A DNA stretch of 64,000 nt from Berberis thunbergii. Lineage: Eukaryota; Streptophyta; Magnoliopsida; Ranunculales; Berberidaceae. The notes under the pieces were generated by a model that worked only from the letters and a program-made list of their open reading frames with translations, ran no database searches and was not told the origin of the DNA. The translations under genes were made by a program, and so were the position numbers. The stretch is taken from positions 496,001 to 560,000 of the forward strand of contig QNQO01000528.1 in NCBI GenBank assembly GCA_003290165.1, read 5' to 3'. Positions 1 to 12,900 of this stretch are shown here, one piece after another (within the stretch, counting starts at the first letter, position 1; each line of letters begins with the position of its first letter).

Positions 1-850
1 CAACAAGTGTCACTTCTGGGAGTCTGAAGTTCGATTTCTTGGGCATGTCATTTCTAGTGGAGGTATTGCAGTGGACCCTGAGAAAGTCGAGGCAGTGAAG
101 TCTTGGAGACGACCTAGTAGTGTGACAGAAATTCGTAGTTTTTTGGGTTTGGCTGGTTATTACCGACGGGTTATCGAGAAATTTTCCTTGATTGCAACAC
201 CACTCACTCAGTTAACTAGGAAAAATGTTCCTTTTGTATGGTCAGAAAAGTGTGAAGAAGCTTTTGAAACTTTGAAGCTTCGGTTGACTTCAGCACTAGT
301 GTTGACTATTCCGACACCTGGTAGCCGACTGGTGGTATTTACTGATGCTTGCGGTACAGGATTGGGTGGAGTGTTGATGCAAGGCAAGAAGGTCGTAGCC
401 TATGCGTCTCGACAGTTGAAACCACACGAGCGAAAATATCCGACACATGATTTAGAGTTGGCAGTCGTAGTCTTTGCTTTGAAGATCTGGAGACATTATC
501 TATATGGTGAGAGGTTGGAGTTGTTCACAGATCACAAGAGTTTGAAGTACTTATTCACTCAGAGGGAGTTGAATATGAGGCAACAACGATGGGTTGATTT
601 CCTTAGCAACTTTGACTTCGAGATACAGTATCAGCCTGGTAGGGCCAATGTGGTTGCAGATGCCTTGAGTAGGCGACATGCAGTGATGGCAACCATGATG
701 ATTCAGGAGTACCGAACACTTGAGACATTAGCTTCATTTGCAGTTCAGCCTACTTTCAGTACAGAGGGCAGCATGATAGCGGGTTTTGCAGTCGTTGATC
801 AGTAGAGTGGTGGAGAGACAAACCTCTGATCCAGTGATTATGAGGCAGAT
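1..850 (+). mobile_element. Ty3/gypsy retrotransposon, 3' pol fragment
   Basis: The window opens inside a Ty3/gypsy polyprotein. The end of the reverse transcriptase and a complete RNase H domain are readable, but no integrase or LTR follows. Similarity appears to continue in another frame for about 20 codons past position 789 and then stops, so the element is truncated by a rearrangement near 850. It is a separate copy from the gypsy element at the other end of the window, in the same orientation. Confidence 0.9.
2..805 (+). CDS. Ty3/gypsy pol fragment: reverse transcriptase end plus RNase H
   Basis: The frame is open from base 2, so the 5' end lies outside the window; the GTG at 71 is not a real start. 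The first residues carry the RT connection motif FLGHVIS and GI.VDP. RNase H follows: [10 protein letters not shown] with the first catalytic Asp, HDLEL with the catalytic Glu, LFTDHKSL with the next Asp, and [10 protein letters not shown] with the last Asp. The usual Ser after TDA is Cys here. The stop at 803-805 seems to come from a one-base frame change near 789, because the +1 frame continues with [16 protein letters not shown], as expected for the RNase H-integrase linker. Integrase is absent. It would have copied the element's RNA into DNA; as it stands it is a dead fragment. Confidence 0.88.
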   Translation, partial: NKCHFWESEVRFLGHVISSGGIAVDPEKVEAVKSWRRPSSVTEIRSFLGLAGYYRRVIEKFSLIATPLTQLTRKNVPFVWSEKCEEAFETLKLRLTSALVLTIPTPGSRLVVFTDACGTGLGGVLMQGKKVVAYASRQLKPHERKYPTHDLELAVVVFALKIWRHYLYGERLELFTDHKSLKYLFTQRELNMRQQRWVDFLSNFDFEIQYQPGRANVVADALSRRHAVMATMMIQEYRTLETLASFAVQPTFSTEGSMIAGFAVVDQ

Positions 851-2462
851 ACCCAAAGAGAAATACTTCCAGCCTCAATCTTACTTTCATAAGAGAAAGT
901 TTCTAGCATTCACCGCATATAAGCAAGGTCCCATTGCGGGTATTCACAGGCTCTTGAGAGCTCTGACATTCCTTCATTCAGATGATCAAACTTCTTCATT
1001 TCAACATTTTCTTCCACAATCGATATTATGATTTTCCTCTCTAATCCTCTAGATGAATAACCTTCTTCAAGCTATTCACCTCTAAACTGTTTGACATGAT
1101 TTTTTTTTAACACATTATGCAAGTCCATCAATTGTAGCTCATGATTTTTCTAATACTTTATGCAACTCCATCAATTGTAGAAAAGTTAATCGGACATCTA
1201 TTCTCTTTGCAATCTCTTGATATTTTGTGGATGTGATTTTCTTTTATTGGTACACTTAAACTATTATGTCTTTTGGTACATTTCCATTACGATATTATCA
1301 TATATTCTCAGTCATTCTCATAAAAATAACAAATTTAAAATTTAAAGTAAAAACGAATTAGCTAATAGAATAGTCTCTTACGACTTAGTACAAGAACTTT
1401 GTATATATCTTTTTTTTTTGTAATTCTAGAGAGTCAGGCCCACATCGTCAGGCTCGTGCTAGGCCTGCCCATCGTCAGGCACATCTCTAGGATGATGGAT
1501 GGTGATGGGCCGGCCTGGCCCAGACCTAGCGATAGTAGATGACCTTCATTATTTCTTAAAATTATAGCTTAACAAATTAGCAAAAACATAGTTCAAATGC
1601 AAGTTGTTTCTTATAATTTGGTAGTTTTTTTTTTCATTTTTATTGAGCCTTTCAGAAAAATAAAATAAAATTGTATATTCAATTTTAGAAACCAATCAAT
1701 AATTTGACACTTTTATCACCAATGCCATATTTTATGACAAATCTTCTTATAAAGTAAATCATTTACTATTCTTCTAGTTGTCATGTTACTACCTTGATGC
1801 AATACAACATTTTCTTGTATGATAGTTTTCTTTCTCATCTCACCTAAATATGATAAAGATTGGAATTTTTTCTAAAACCACCTTTCCCTTACAAACCAAC
1901 ACAAAGTAGCTTCATAATTTGTTTTGGAAAAATTTCCAAATTTTGAATACGAATATGCATAACAAACAAAATAAGGAAGATATCCCATGTTTTTCTTATA
2001 AATAAAAAAAATGAAAAAATATGCTAAGCTTAAGTTTTGAGATTAGAGAAAAAGACAGAGAGTGTGGATTTTTAGGAAAGTGGATGTGGTTTTGCCTTTG
2101 AAAGTACCCTAATTGGCTTTTAGGTGAACTATGGTTACGATCTTGTTAGTGCACCACCTAAAATTTGAAATTCTTTTTATGAACCTATGGGTGGACTAGA
2201 AAAACCTTTCATTGGTTGTAGGTGACATATCAACATCCCTTTCGTAGTTGAGTTGAGAAATGAATTTCTCATAGAAAAAAAAAAAAATCAAAGTATGAAT
2301 GAGCATTTTACATGTATCAGTGACTGCCAATGGTTTTGTAAATACAATCTAATGATTATTTAACTATTTTCTCAATATTCATCTTGAACAAAACATAGTC
2401 TTAAGAATCTCCATAATACTTTATACATCTTGGAAAACTTTCTAACATTTTCTCATACACCA
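851..2462. other. AT-rich intergenic DNA, no gene seen
   Basis: No coding signal is visible. A short GC-rich patch at about 1430-1545 with repeated CGTCAGGC words and a GGGCCGGCCTGGCCC palindrome looks like the edge of an old repeat. The rest is low-complexity A/T. Confidence 0.5.
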
Positions 2463-2470
2463 TTATTTAT

Positions 2471-3023
2471 AGGAGTTGCTACGTGTACTCGACTATTTGG
2501 CTCGGTTGCACAAACTCTTTGTTGCACCGACTTTTTTGGATGTTTCGCTTTGTTGGACCAACTTAGAATGCGTAATACTAACTTTTTTTTTTTTATGAAA
2601 ACAATTTTATTGGGCGCCCTTATTTATTTGAGCAATTTTATTGGGCGCCCTTGAAATTGGGTTCATACATATTCTACATTGAATATGTGTTAGATTTGGA
2701 GATTTTTTATTCACAACTATTGTAATGCTCTTAGAAGTTAGAACTATATCTAACTTTTTATGTCAATGACATTTTTTTTTCTTTCAATAATTGGAGTTGT
2801 GAATCTATTGTATGATTGCTTGAAAGAATAACCACCAAGCTGATGAATGTAGAAGATGGAGAAGAGGCTATGAGTTGTTTATTTTACTCCTAGTAATTAA
2901 GTTTATTGTTGTTTTAGGGTTAACAAATAGTGGTTGGATACACAAAGTAACTTTTATAAGTTAAATATGTAAACTAAAGTTGATGCAACCGAACCAAACG
3001 ATCGGGTACACGTAGCAACTCCC
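2471..3023. mobile_element. hAT-like MITE, 553 bp, 40-bp terminal inverted repeats
   Basis: The first 40 bases (core GAGTTGCTACGTGTAC) are the inverted complement of the last 40 (core GTACACGTAGCAACTC). I count 34 of 40 matches, and all six mismatches are transitions, as expected from decay of methylated DNA. TTATTTAT flanks it on both sides (2463-2470 and 3024-3031), the 8-bp duplication typical of hAT elements, although the word is low-complexity. No transposase is encoded. Inside, a 20-bp word (CAATTTTATTGGGCGCCCTT) is repeated at 2602 and 2633. Confidence 0.8.
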
Positions 3024-3716
3024 TTATTTATTTTTTTATTTTTTTATTTCAAACTTCTGTTATTAGACAACTTGTCTCTTACCATATTGATTCCAACAAT
3101 TACTTCATATGCTTCAAAATACTTCAAATCTCAAGATCTCAACCTGAAAAAAGTCTTCCATGATCTCGTCGATGCATTAACTATTCACAAAACACTCATA
3201 ACAAAAGAAATCAACACATAATAAAAACAAAAGCAATTAACTAGAAAACTTTATTCTTCTTAGACATTATCATTTAAAGAACAAAAAAACAACTTATGCT
3301 ATTATCTATTGCGATATACACATGTTCTACATAATTAATAGATCCACACAAATGCATTTTACTTTCTATTTTAAAAGAAAAAACACAAAACCCTTACCAT
3401 TTTCGTATCGCCTTTCTCCTCGAGTTTTCCTTCAATCGATTTAAATAAAACGAAGTCAATAAAAGTCAATGTCCTCCATTTATTAAAAAGTAACATGAAA
3501 AAAAACACAAATCATCAAAACACTAAACCTTCCGTAGAGTAAAAAAAAAATTGTATCAACCACACTTAAAACATTAAATAAAATAAATAGTTAATAATTG
3601 GTTCACATGGTTGCTTAATTAATTAATGGAGGTTGCATTGGTTGTGTAAGTGATCTTAGTTGAGTTTGGTTTGGTTTGGTTTGATCTCTCAATTAGAATT
3701 AGTTCATGTTTGTTAA

Positions 3717-3745
3717 CCTCTCTCTCTCTCTCTCTTTCTTTCTCC
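3717..3745. repeat. CT-rich microsatellite in the FLY-like 5' leader
   Basis: Runs of TC/TTTC lie about 210 bp upstream of the FLY-like start codon. Pyrimidine-rich tracts like this are common in plant 5' leaders and core promoters. Confidence 0.7.
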
Positions 3746-3951
3746 TACTCTTGTTGTTGTTTTTCCCTCTATCTCTGCTCGCCAGTCACCTCACAGAGAT
3801 GGTTGACTCAACTTGAAGCAACCGCATCTCTTCTTCACCTTATTCTATTTTCTCTAATGGGTTTCGAATTCAACTTCTCTTCTTCAACCCCTTTTCTTTC
3901 CCAGCTCGAAAACCCCATATATTATTCACAATCATTTCGGTGGTGATACCC

Positions 3952-6900
3952 ATGTTGGGATCTTTGTTTGACATGAAGAAGACCAGAAGGGGTTCTTCTG
4001 TATTGGTTTTAGTGATTGTTTTCGCTTTGTTTGGGTTGATTTCGGGTCTCAGGCCCTTGCGGGAAAGCACTCAATCATGGGGCGATGAGGTCTGTTTTCA
4101 CTTGATTAACCCTATACTGTGTTTTAATTTGGAAATTCAGAAGTTGGGTTTTTTTGAAAATTTGGGGGTTTAAGGTGAAATCCCTCTTTTTTTTGGAATG
4201 AATCCAGTGTGGGTTTCTGCTCTAAGTATTAAAAAAAGTTAAGTTTGTGGGATTGATTGTTAGGGCAGTCTGGTCTAATGTGAAAAATATGTTTCCTTAA
4301 GTAGTTATCATTCATATTAGTGTGATTTAGTTCAATTTGATTAGTGTTACCTAGTGATACTTCAAGAATTGGATTGAATGAAAGTCGAATAGGGAGAAGC
4401 ACATACTGCCTACTGTTTCATTCCTAATAAACTAAGAAGGATAGTGTTCAGAAGTTGCTTGCTTTTGCTAGCATGTTGGTATTTGACTTCAAAGCAACAT
4501 AAAATGCTTCTAGGTTTCAGAAGGTGGCAACACAGAGATAAACATATTAATGTTGAATGTGTTTGTGGGAAAGTGGGATGCCATATAATTGATGACATAA
4601 TACAATGTTTCAAGTTGATCACACAATCAAGGTTGAGGAATTAGGTTAGATTTTATTTAATTTTTCATCATCATCGTCATCATCTTTTAACTTTTACACA
4701 CAGAGAGAGTAAATATTTTATTGAATAGGAGAAACCAAGAGAACAACATCGATAACAAGTGATATTTACTTTGGAAACACCCAATGACTCCCAACTCCAA
4801 ACCGACCTAAAAATGAATTCCAAATTGACATAGCAAAAATCACATTCCATGAAAAAATGATTGTTGTATGCAAACACCTATTAAAACCAACATATGCAAT
4901 GTCAATCCCCATAATCCAACTAACACATCTTTATGAGGAGCCTATTCCAAACAAACTCCCACCAAAGAGACTTTTCTTGGAATCTTCTTCCTCGACACCT
5001 ACCCTAAAGGGTGGTCCATCCACTTGAAGCCCAATTGGAGGCCTTGAACAAAACAATTTTGCCTGAAAAGAAGTAACCTAGAAAGAGCCTTCCCTAATCA
5101 AGTCCATTTGCAACCATCAACCATATTAGTTGAACGTTTCTCCATTGTGAATTGTCATCATCGATTTACCCACCTCTCCAATCTCCTTCTCATTGAGAGA
5201 TTACTTAAGAATTATAATGAGTTGATGCTTGCTTGGGCAATGTTCGAGTCTCATGAAGACCTGATGTTATCTGTCTTCCTTCAATTCTTTATTCTTTGTT
5301 GAAAGAAGAAAACAAAAAATGCCCTTCAATTCTTTATTATTTGATGAAAGAAGAAAACGAAAAATTACCCATTTAGATAATTTACATCATATAAAACTAA
5401 TATAGTGGCTAGGCAGTTAAAACAGATAACGGACCCATAATGGTATAGGAGTGTTACAGATTATAATGGATTATATCGGGATATAACGGCATATAATAAA
5501 TATATATTTTAAATATATTTGGAAAATACAAGAAGAAATACAAAGAAACAACAAAGACCAAAATGAATCAACAAAGACAAAAAATGAATAAAAAACCATA
5601 TTAGTTAGATCTCTACAACCCCAAGACCAGCTGATTTTATAAACCCATCTAATTGCCCATCAAACATATTAGGGAGGTTTATAAACCCATCAAAGAGATC
5701 TTTTGTGTACTTTATAAACCCATCTAATACATGAAGGAACAGATTCTTCAAAACAACCCAAAATTCTATCAAGGATTACTAGAAATGGGCGGGGGAAGCA
5801 GAAAATAGAAATGGAGATTACTAGAAATGGAAGCAGGAAGGCTGGAGGTTTGATCAATCTCAGTCATAGAGATCGCGCGGCTCAAAGGTTCGATCAATCT
5901 CAGTCACAGAGATCGCACGGGCCGGAGGTTCGATCGCACAAGCCGGAGTTCCTTATTCTCTCGGAGATCTTCGTCTTCTTCAGTTCGATCGCACAGAGAA
6001 TTAGAGATCTGAAGAGAGAATTAGAGATCTGAAGTCCTCTTCAGTTTCTTCTCGGTTTCTTCTTTTTTCTTCCTTCGGTTTCTTCTTCCACTTAGATCTA
6101 AAAAAGAAAAAAGAATGATTCAGTTTTTTTTAAAATTTTATACTTAACAAACGTTATAACGCCGTTACAATTTATAACGGCCGCTGAGCGGCATATCGAC
6201 TGCCGTTAAAAAATTTAGGTCTGTTACACGTTATAAAAGAGTTATACCGGAGTCAGTGGCGGAGTCAGGATTTTCATCTAGAGAGGGAGTATAACATATC
6301 TTAGTTGAGGGGGCAAAATTTTGCTTAATAATAATATGGCTAATTTTGAGGGGGGCAATAGTTAAGTGATCTTTTGGGGGACCCATGCCATTTGAACAAA
6401 TTTGGAAGATTAAGGGGGGGCAATTGCCCCCCATCCTCTGTATGTGGCTCCGCCACTGACCGGAGTTATAACTCCGTTTTAACTGCACAGTGTAGTGGAC
6501 ATGTCACACAACTATTTATTAATTCATTCTTATTATTATTTTGTTAACGTGAATGCCATGTTTCAATAAAACACTATTCAATCAAGTAAAACATGCTTTG
6601 GGCTAAGCGATTAAGTACAACATACCTTAATAATAATAATGATAATAGTAATAATAATAATTCACCGGATCCCATCAGAAATCCGCTTAAGCGTGCTTGG
6701 GCGATAGTAGTACTAAGATGAGTGAGCTCCTGGGAAGTCTTCGTGTTGCACCCCTCATCCTTTAAAGGAGAACCAAAAGCCCCAAGGCAAGAATGTTGAG
6801 CAACAACAAATATTAATACAATTCGGAAAACTGAACCACGTACTAATGAAAATGAGTTTGTGGGAAAAACAAGTGTCCTAGGTATCGAACCCCAAAAATG

Positions 6901-9900
6901 ATTCTACATGCTTGGATAAGCAAGGTGAAGTTCTAAAAGGAGTTAATATCAAATGAGAGAAGTTCCTTTCTCTATCTCAGATTGAACGTTTCTTGATGAT
7001 GATAGATGAATATGAGAAGGGCAACAAAGTAAGTACCGTATTGAGAGATGGCAGGGATGTAGTAAAGGAAGATTTCACATTGTTAAAGGCTTTGTAGGAA
7101 AATGAGAACAATCGAACAAAAATTATGTTGAGTAAGTTGGATTATGAAGAAGAACATGAATTAAGTCCTAGTGAAGATGTTGCAATAGAATTGGCTATAA
7201 AGAAGTTCTCAAATGCTTGCATCCAAGACTTTTACCTTTGTCCTCGAAGATTTACTAGAGATAAGAAAAAGAACAAAAAGTACGAATGATGAATTATTTG
7301 TCTCCACATTAAAGGAAAAAGGTAGTTAACTTACCAATGTAAGTGAATCATGAGATTAATAAAGCCTTGTAGTGGTGTTTCTCCCTATGGAGAGAGATTG
7401 TATTTAAATCTTCTTATTTTTAATTAATATAAAGAATAAGGGGTCAGTAAAACGTTGCTTGTTTTCCATAAAAAAAACCTTAATAATGATCCATGAGAGC
7501 CTCAATCTTTGATGAGCCTGAACCACACATGCCAGAAGAATTGCCCCATAAGTCATTATGTTTTCTGGCATGTGTATTTGTATGCTAAGTACAAGTACAA
7601 CTATATAGAAGAATTGCCCATTATGTTTTCTATTGTGTATTTGTATGATCTGTGAGAGTTGCAAAATCTTTGATGTGAAAGTTGCAAAATCTTTGATGAG
7701 CGAGTTGAAGAATAGAAAGGATATAAAAAAATCATAGTGGATTACTATTTATATATGCTATTATAAGCATGTGAATGAGCCAGTTTTCTATGTAAACTAA
7801 CAATTGAGTATTACTTTACGAATTTTTATACATGTAAGTATGTCTTACACATTCTGAATACTAAGTCAGCTAATCTATCGCCACCAACAGAGGAAAAACT
7901 AAATCACAACATTTTAGCCTGGTTGGATAGTTAAGGCTGTTGTGGTTAAAGCCCCACGTCTTGGGTTCTATACCCACTGGCAGCATGCTTGCCTTTAAAA
8001 AAAACATCACATGCCACAATTTAAGGCAAATTATAAGAAAATAAAAAATTTAATATTAGATAAAGGTATAACTTTCCATATTCTTTGTTTTGGTTGTTAT
8101 ATTTCTTTACTTTTATATAATATATTCTCTTTGATTTTTCTCTCCCTAGCTTTTTCACACTCTTGGTATTGCCCTAGGGTAGAGTATTGATGATGTTAGG
8201 GAATTTTTTTATAAAATAACATTAATTTTTCGTGTTTATTTATAACATGTTGTCATGGACCGAGTAATCGGATAGAGATTAATTGGTCACTCGAAAAATC
8301 ACCTATTCTCTCCAGTTAATCGACCAGAGATTAGATTATTTAAATGATTAATTTAAAATTCGTAATGTTCTACTAGCGAGAAGAGATTAATCTCCAATTA
8401 ATCACTAAATAAATAACGTACGTCACATTTTTCGACTTGTTTTTGCAAGTGGCAACCTATTACAAGGTATAGGGTCCAAAATGTTTACTAATTACGATAT
8501 GGAAATATACGTTTATTTAGTTAGCAAAGTTGATTTTGAGAAGCAACTGGCAAAAAAGCCAACCATAAGTCATTTTTGTTTTATATTTAGCTCCACCAAA
8601 AACCTTTTCATAATACTAGCATACTGCATAAGTTGATTGGGGCGTGGCACGACCAGATACTGAGTCGCTATGAGTGTCCCAAGAGTTGTGATGAAGTTGT
8701 GGCGTAGCCGCGATGGAACAATAAAAAAATATTTATTTTGTGGATTGTGATACCATTGCCCTTCAATCCAAAACAATAGTTTCATAATTTTTAATGTCAA
8801 TATGTAAAATAAAACTAAATAATAATATTAACAGACTTTATAAGTCACGAGTGCTTCATAAATGAGGCACTGCCACGCTTCAAGAAAATCCAGAGCACTT
8901 TGAGGGGCTCAAGATTGAGGTGAAACTTTTTTTTTTTTTTTTAGATACAACCTCTTGGCAAGGAAAGCTCCGTTGGGCTTTTTTCAATTTAAAGCGGCAT
9001 TAATGCCTAACGAGGCATGATTGAGGCGTGCGCTTTGATTTCTTGGGAAAAAAAGTGATGAAAACAATGTTAAATAGTCATAAAAATCAACATAAATATG
9101 AAAACAATAAATTGATCGTAAAAGTAGTTGAGGCATTATTGATGTTGTCATTGTAGAGCTTAATAATAAATATGTTTGTGGCACTTGTCTTTATGTGACA
9201 TCGTGACATTACTAATTTAATAAATAATTCAAGCTTAGTAAGTGGAGGAGATAGCTATATGATTTAGTTTTGTGTTACATGTGATTGATTAAAAACAATA
9301 AATGGGTGAGATAAGTCATATATTAGTCAACTAGCTAAGTAAAATTTAAAAATAAGAACCTCCCACAATACTATTTTTACATCCATAAATATTTGTAAAC
9401 CAATGGTTCAAACTTATGTGTGTCCACAAATGTATTCTATTATCTCCCAAGTTAATGGAAGGGATTTGTAACCTTCCATGACATGTCTTATATATTTCAC
9501 TTTATATTTTGTTATCTCTTGTACTAGTTGTAAACTTTCATTATTATATGTGTTTGCTATATTATCTTTCACTATATTATATTGAATATACTAATAATTG
9601 TAACCTTTCATTATTATATTTGGTTTCTCTTGTATATCCGTTACAAGTGAACTCTATCTTCACACATATCATTGAGATCTAAAATAAACTAAACTGATTA
9701 ACTCGTACGCATTATATACATATATCAATGCATACACCTTGAAGAGTTTTTGCTCCACTTTCGCATAGATGCGTGCGCTTCAATCACCTTTTAAAACAAC
9801 GGCTTGAGCTTAGACAACTTGCCTACTCACTTTGGTCTTCGGCTTCTACCATTTCATGAATCTTAAAAATTTCCCATTCCATACAAAGGGAAAAAAATAG

Positions 9901-12900
9901 TGAAAACTATCATCTTGGGGGTCTCTCAGGCCCAAAATCTTAGGCCTTGTGGTGTTCTTACTTCTTATTGAGCAAGCACCATATGGTTCAGTTACATTTA
10001 AAGGTTTATCTTGGGTGAAGTTAGTTGTAGATGTTTTTGCATCAGATACCGATCTCTAAACTTGGTACAATGTCAAATTAGTCAATGAACTTTCTAGGTT
10101 ATATTTCATTGTTCTTGTATAGTTTAAACTTTTTAAGAATTTTATTCTCCCAAAAATGTTCCAAATTTCATAGGATTAGACAAAATCGGCTGCTAACATT
10201 GAACCTTCAAAAAAAAAAAAAAAAAAAAAACCCTGTTAGTTCCTTGCTTGTGATCACATCATATGTCTTGACCAACTTTTGATTGCAGAAGCTATATCTA
10301 GTAGGTCATACTGGATCAGCTTCATATAAATCAGCTTGTCTTATTTTGATATGGGATCTTGCAGTGGTTGTTTACTAGAAGAGATGAGGACCTTGGTCCT
10401 ACTGCTTGGAACATATCAGGAACATATAGAGGTTTGTGACCTTCTTTTCATAAAATGTTCAATCATGTTAAGCCACAACAAAATCCATCATTTTCACCTA
10501 TTTATTCAGTGACATAATTTGAAGGTTGTCTTTGTCCCTTTCTCACGTGTGTCATTTTAACTTGTATACTTCGGGATCCCAAGTCTAGGATGATAGAGGA
10601 GAGCAATATGGTTAGGTGAATGACTTTGTCAATTAGTGTGGTACATTGCTATTCAAATTATAACTGTCGAGTATTGTGAGATGCAGGGACTTGGAGCTTC
10701 CGGGATGCAACTAATGGGTCTTTCCGGTTTCCGGATTTAGAGAAATCTAATGGGATTGCTGTTTTTGAACTGGCCAGTACCCCTACAAAGATAACTGGTG
10801 TGCATTATGTTCAGGTTGGTTGGCAAAAATTCATTTACTTTAGTTGATAAGAAAAAGCATCTGTTATATGTGTTTTATATCATACATTAAGATGCATAAC
10901 TGGTACGAGTCAGGTTTGATGTGTTGATCAAAGACTGGTTAACATGCAGGCTTGCAAATTAAATCTGAATAAGATATAAGTAGAACTAGAAGATTTGACG
11001 CTAGAGATTGTCTGCTGCAATGTCATAAAGTCCACCTTGTTACTCTAGGTGTAATTTTCCATAAACTGCCCTGTTGACTCACATCATAATGCACACACAC
11101 ACACATGTAAATAAAGTTAGAAGCAAACAAGGAGCTTGTAAATGCACTTGTACCCGCACTTGCACTCTCCCTCAAACTGCTGCGTGATTAATGTTCCATC
11201 CTACTTTATTAATATTTAAACAGATGATACCTGTTTGAAATTTAAATACCAGAAAAAAGGCCATAAAAAACTTAATTGTCAATTTGGTACTTGTCACGTG
11301 CAATCTGTGGCACGTACTCCTTACGTCCCACCCTGAAACTACAAATCTAGGGTTTTGGACCGGAGATAGTGGTGGTGGCTGGGGGTTGGTCTTGCGGACC
11401 TAACTTCATAAGGGGTCAGGGGTGGTGGTGGCTGTCGGTGGTCAGTAGTGGTTGTTGCTGAACGGGTAGAAGAAAGGTTGGTGAAGATGAGATGAGAAAG
11501 TGGAATAAGAAGTAACGTACTAGGGTTCTGAAATAGGTATTAAATAGTAAAAAAGTTTTTTTGGGTACCAAATAGGAAAGAGAAAACTTTTCTCGGTACC
11601 AGTTATTTTCTAATATTTAAAGGAGTATTCTTTATAATCCCTTTTTTAGAATTACCAATTGATTAGCTGTTACGTGCATGAGATGTACAAATTTTTTCAT
11701 GATTTTTTTTTTCCTGTTAAAAATTGTTGCTCTATTGGGGACAACTCTCGACATTTGTTCACATTTTGGGTTGGGTACTCTCCTTTGGTGAGTGATTATG
11801 AAGGTGAGTCTAGTTTGTGTTGTCTTTTTGATGTATTTTGCTTTTATTTAATTTAATTAATTAATTTATTTATTTTTTATGTTTTTTCTGTCCTGTCTGG
11901 TTTTGTTGTATCCTTTTGGTATATCAATGGTTCTGAACCTTCAAAATAAATAAAATAAAATGTTACTCAATTTCAATATTTTTCCCCCAGTCGTCGAACT
12001 AGATTGCAAGTAATCTGATTGAAACATGATCATCACATGTTAGTAGTAAGTGACTGTTTGATTTGGCATCCATTTTACATATTTTGTTGTGAACTCTTAT
12101 TTTGTAAAAGTCAGAAAGTCTGAAAAGATGGAGTCTCTGGTTGACTGAATGCATGATTTAAAAGGTAATGCATGCGTGGAGCCCTGAGTTATCAACTTAA
12201 CAGGGGATGTCTTGTTTTGGCATGATAGAACATTATATTATTATAGAAGATAATAGGCAGTCCAGGTAGGACTCCATGTTCCCCCCCATTAATGCAATAG
12301 CTGAAGTTTCTTTTGTTTTGCATTGTCATTTGGACCAGGGATTAATTATTTTCCATGATGTGTTTGATAACCATGATGTTGGAGCTTCTAAAATGAGAGT
12401 CGAAGGTGTATACATATGGCCTTTTAAGCAGCTTCGCCTGGTAGTCAACAGGTAAGCTCCACATTTCTACCCTTTTTACTATGTATATAGTAGAGGTTCT
12501 TAATGAGTTTAGTTTTAGCTTTTAAATCAGTGATCAATAGGATTTAAGGTTTTACCAGAAAATTATGATAGATTAACTGTTCTATAGAACAATTTTGTTA
12601 CTGCCATGTCATATCTTAATGAGATTGCGGATGGTGCATCATACATGATAAGATGCCAATATCATGCGACTGTGAGTACTTTTTGTCTTGTAAGAGTTTG
12701 AATTGTTTCAACATGTTGCAAAGCTATTCTGTGAAGACTGAAGAGTCTTAACATTGCCCAAAGTAATACCTAAGTAAAGATGTTGCAAGTTTTTAGTAAT
12801 ATCTCTAGGGGCATGTATGTGGCAAGAAATGCCTTGAAATTTGATATTTGGCATAGGATAATTCTGTTGTAAGAAGATACAAAGGTATAGTAAGCAATAT

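Noticed and set aside
3650..3946. Open frame upstream of the FLY-like start
   Set aside because: It is a CT-rich leader sequence with no conserved motif; the real start is in another frame at 3952.
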